Positions 5,305 to 5,866 of a DNA stretch of 5,866 nucleotides are shown here, one piece after another. This DNA comes from Bacillota bacterium. GTDB lineage: Bacteria; Bacillota; Dethiobacteria; SKNC01. A model generated the notes under the pieces. The model saw nothing but the letters and a program-made list of their open reading frames with translations, was not told the origin of the DNA and made no database searches. The DNA lies in NCBI GenBank assembly GCA_007121375.1, contig SKLX01000088.1, forward strand, positions 1 through 5,866, written 5' to 3'. The first letter of the stretch is position 1; each line of letters begins with the position of its first letter. The translations under genes were made by a program, and so were the position numbers.

Positions 5305-5866
5305 TCTCATCACCCTCTAGCCGGGAGAAGGAAATGTGGCTCTTATCCCGCTTTACCCTGGCATTATCAGCCATGTTAACAGGCCTGGCTAAAGCTACTT
5401 CCTTGTTTTCATGGAAAACATAAACTTCCCTCAGCTCTTCATCGAAGCGAAGTTCCACCTTCTGCCCGATGAACTGGGGAGGTACTTCAAAAAGACGGGT
5501 CATCAAAGATACGGTACCGTCGTGGCGGACCTTGCGGTGATCCCTCTTAAGGAAAATTGGCTTTAAAGCCGCTGGATCTTCCACCATTTTTAGCTGGCTA
5601 ACCTGGGACAGGTACTTATCCAGGGGAGTCATGCCCAGGGCGGAGTGTTCCTTGCGGTGGTACTCCTTTTCCAACCATTCGTGAAAATACTTGTTCAGCC
5701 CTTCCAGGTCTTCAATTTCTGTATGTCTAAATAGGGGCAAAAAACGAGACTTTACGTTTCCAAAAAACCTCTCAATTTTACCCTTGCTAGCCGCATCGAA
5801 GGGCTGGGTATGGACTACTGTAATACCTAAAGATGCACAGGCCAGGCGAAACTGTTCTGACCTGAA
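5297..5866 (-). CDS. DDE transposase/integrase, C-terminal part (Mu-type)
   Basis: The frame is open from the right edge (5866) to TAA at 5297-5299, giving 189 residues without a start. The visible part begins at the end of the RNase H-like integrase core: FRSEQFRLACASLGI, HTQPFDAASKGKIERFF, where the Glu of GKIERFF (residue 32 of the fragment) is the expected third catalytic acid of the D-D-E triad. The two Asp residues lie outside the window. A helical linker containing EYHRKEHSALGMTPLDKYL follows, then a beta-rich Mu-type C-terminal domain (residues about 110-165, RHDGTVSLMTRLFEVPPQFI). No stop or frameshift interrupts the visible part. TTG 5738-5740 is within the catalytic core, so the gene does not start there. 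Confidence 0.92.
   Translation of the reverse strand, partial: FRSEQFRLACASLGITVVHTQPFDAASKGKIERFFGNVKSRFLPLFRHTEIEDLEGLNKYFHEWLEKEYHRKEHSALGMTPLDKYLSQVSQLKMVEDPAALKPIFLKRDHRKVRHDGTVSLMTRLFEVPPQFIGQKVELRFDEELREVYVFHENKEVALARPVNMADNARVKRDKSHISFSRLEGDENV

Larger units (their letters stand above)
4588..5866 (-). mobile_element. Two-component DDE transposon (Mu/IS21/Tn7-like), partial
   Basis: The element consists of a DDE transposase, an overlapping AAA+ helper ATPase and a repeat-bearing terminal region, in that order on the minus strand. It runs off the right edge, so the other end and the transposase N-terminus are not visible. The pairing of a Mu-type transposase with an ATPase is the logic of IS21, Mu and Tn7 relatives, where the ATPase chooses the target. 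I place the left end near the TG at 4588 or 4593, judged from the repeats and TG terminal dinucleotide. The truncated ATPase suggests this copy has decayed through a deletion near its end. Confidence 0.6.

Overview
The window looks like a mobile-element-rich accessory stretch from a low-to-mid GC Firmicute, plausibly a clostridial lineage such as the Peptococcaceae. The reasons are strong AGGAGG-type ribosome binding sites, TTG and GTG starts, a sigma-A-type promoter, a class C-like group II intron and a Mu-type transposase paired with an ExeA-like ATPase. The organism is an inference from style, not from a marker gene.

Left part (1-1600, minus strand): a two-gene operon. It begins with a TetR/AcrR repressor with a TTG start, followed 55 bases later by a multi-spanning membrane protein that is an internal duplication and runs off the left edge. 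The operon has a clear sigma-A promoter (TTGACA, 17 bases, TAGAAT). Three tandem 18-bp operator-like units at exact 19-bp spacing cover the -35/-10 spacer, the -10 box and the early transcribed region. This is a neat picture of an autoregulated, TetR-controlled membrane protein of unknown function.

Middle-left (1570-2400): debris. A 49-residue reading frame with no start codon ends inside the tetR promoter. Beyond it lies the 3' part of a group II intron on the minus strand. Its domain V and VI hairpins, bulged branch-point A and 3' end are still readable, but its reverse transcriptase/maturase gene has lost its 5' half, carries an internal deletion and is frameshifted.

Middle (2524-3807, plus strand): one intact GT4-type glycosyltransferase with a GTG start, standing alone. 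It converges on a small minus-strand gene (3878-4531) whose C-terminal half is a DUF11-like beta-sandwich repeat. A strong stem-loop between the two has its T-tract on the minus strand, so it terminates the DUF11-like gene.

Right part (4588-5866, minus strand): the end of a two-component transposon. It holds the C-terminal part of a DDE (Mu/IS21/Tn7-like) transposase running off the right edge, an overlapping AAA+ helper ATPase cut short at its C-terminus, and repeated AT-rich motifs that probably mark the element's end. The DUF11-like gene lies immediately beyond that end and could receive read-through transcription.

I see no CRISPR array, tRNA, rRNA or recognisable defence system. The least described items are the duplicated membrane protein with its triple operator and the small DUF11-like protein.
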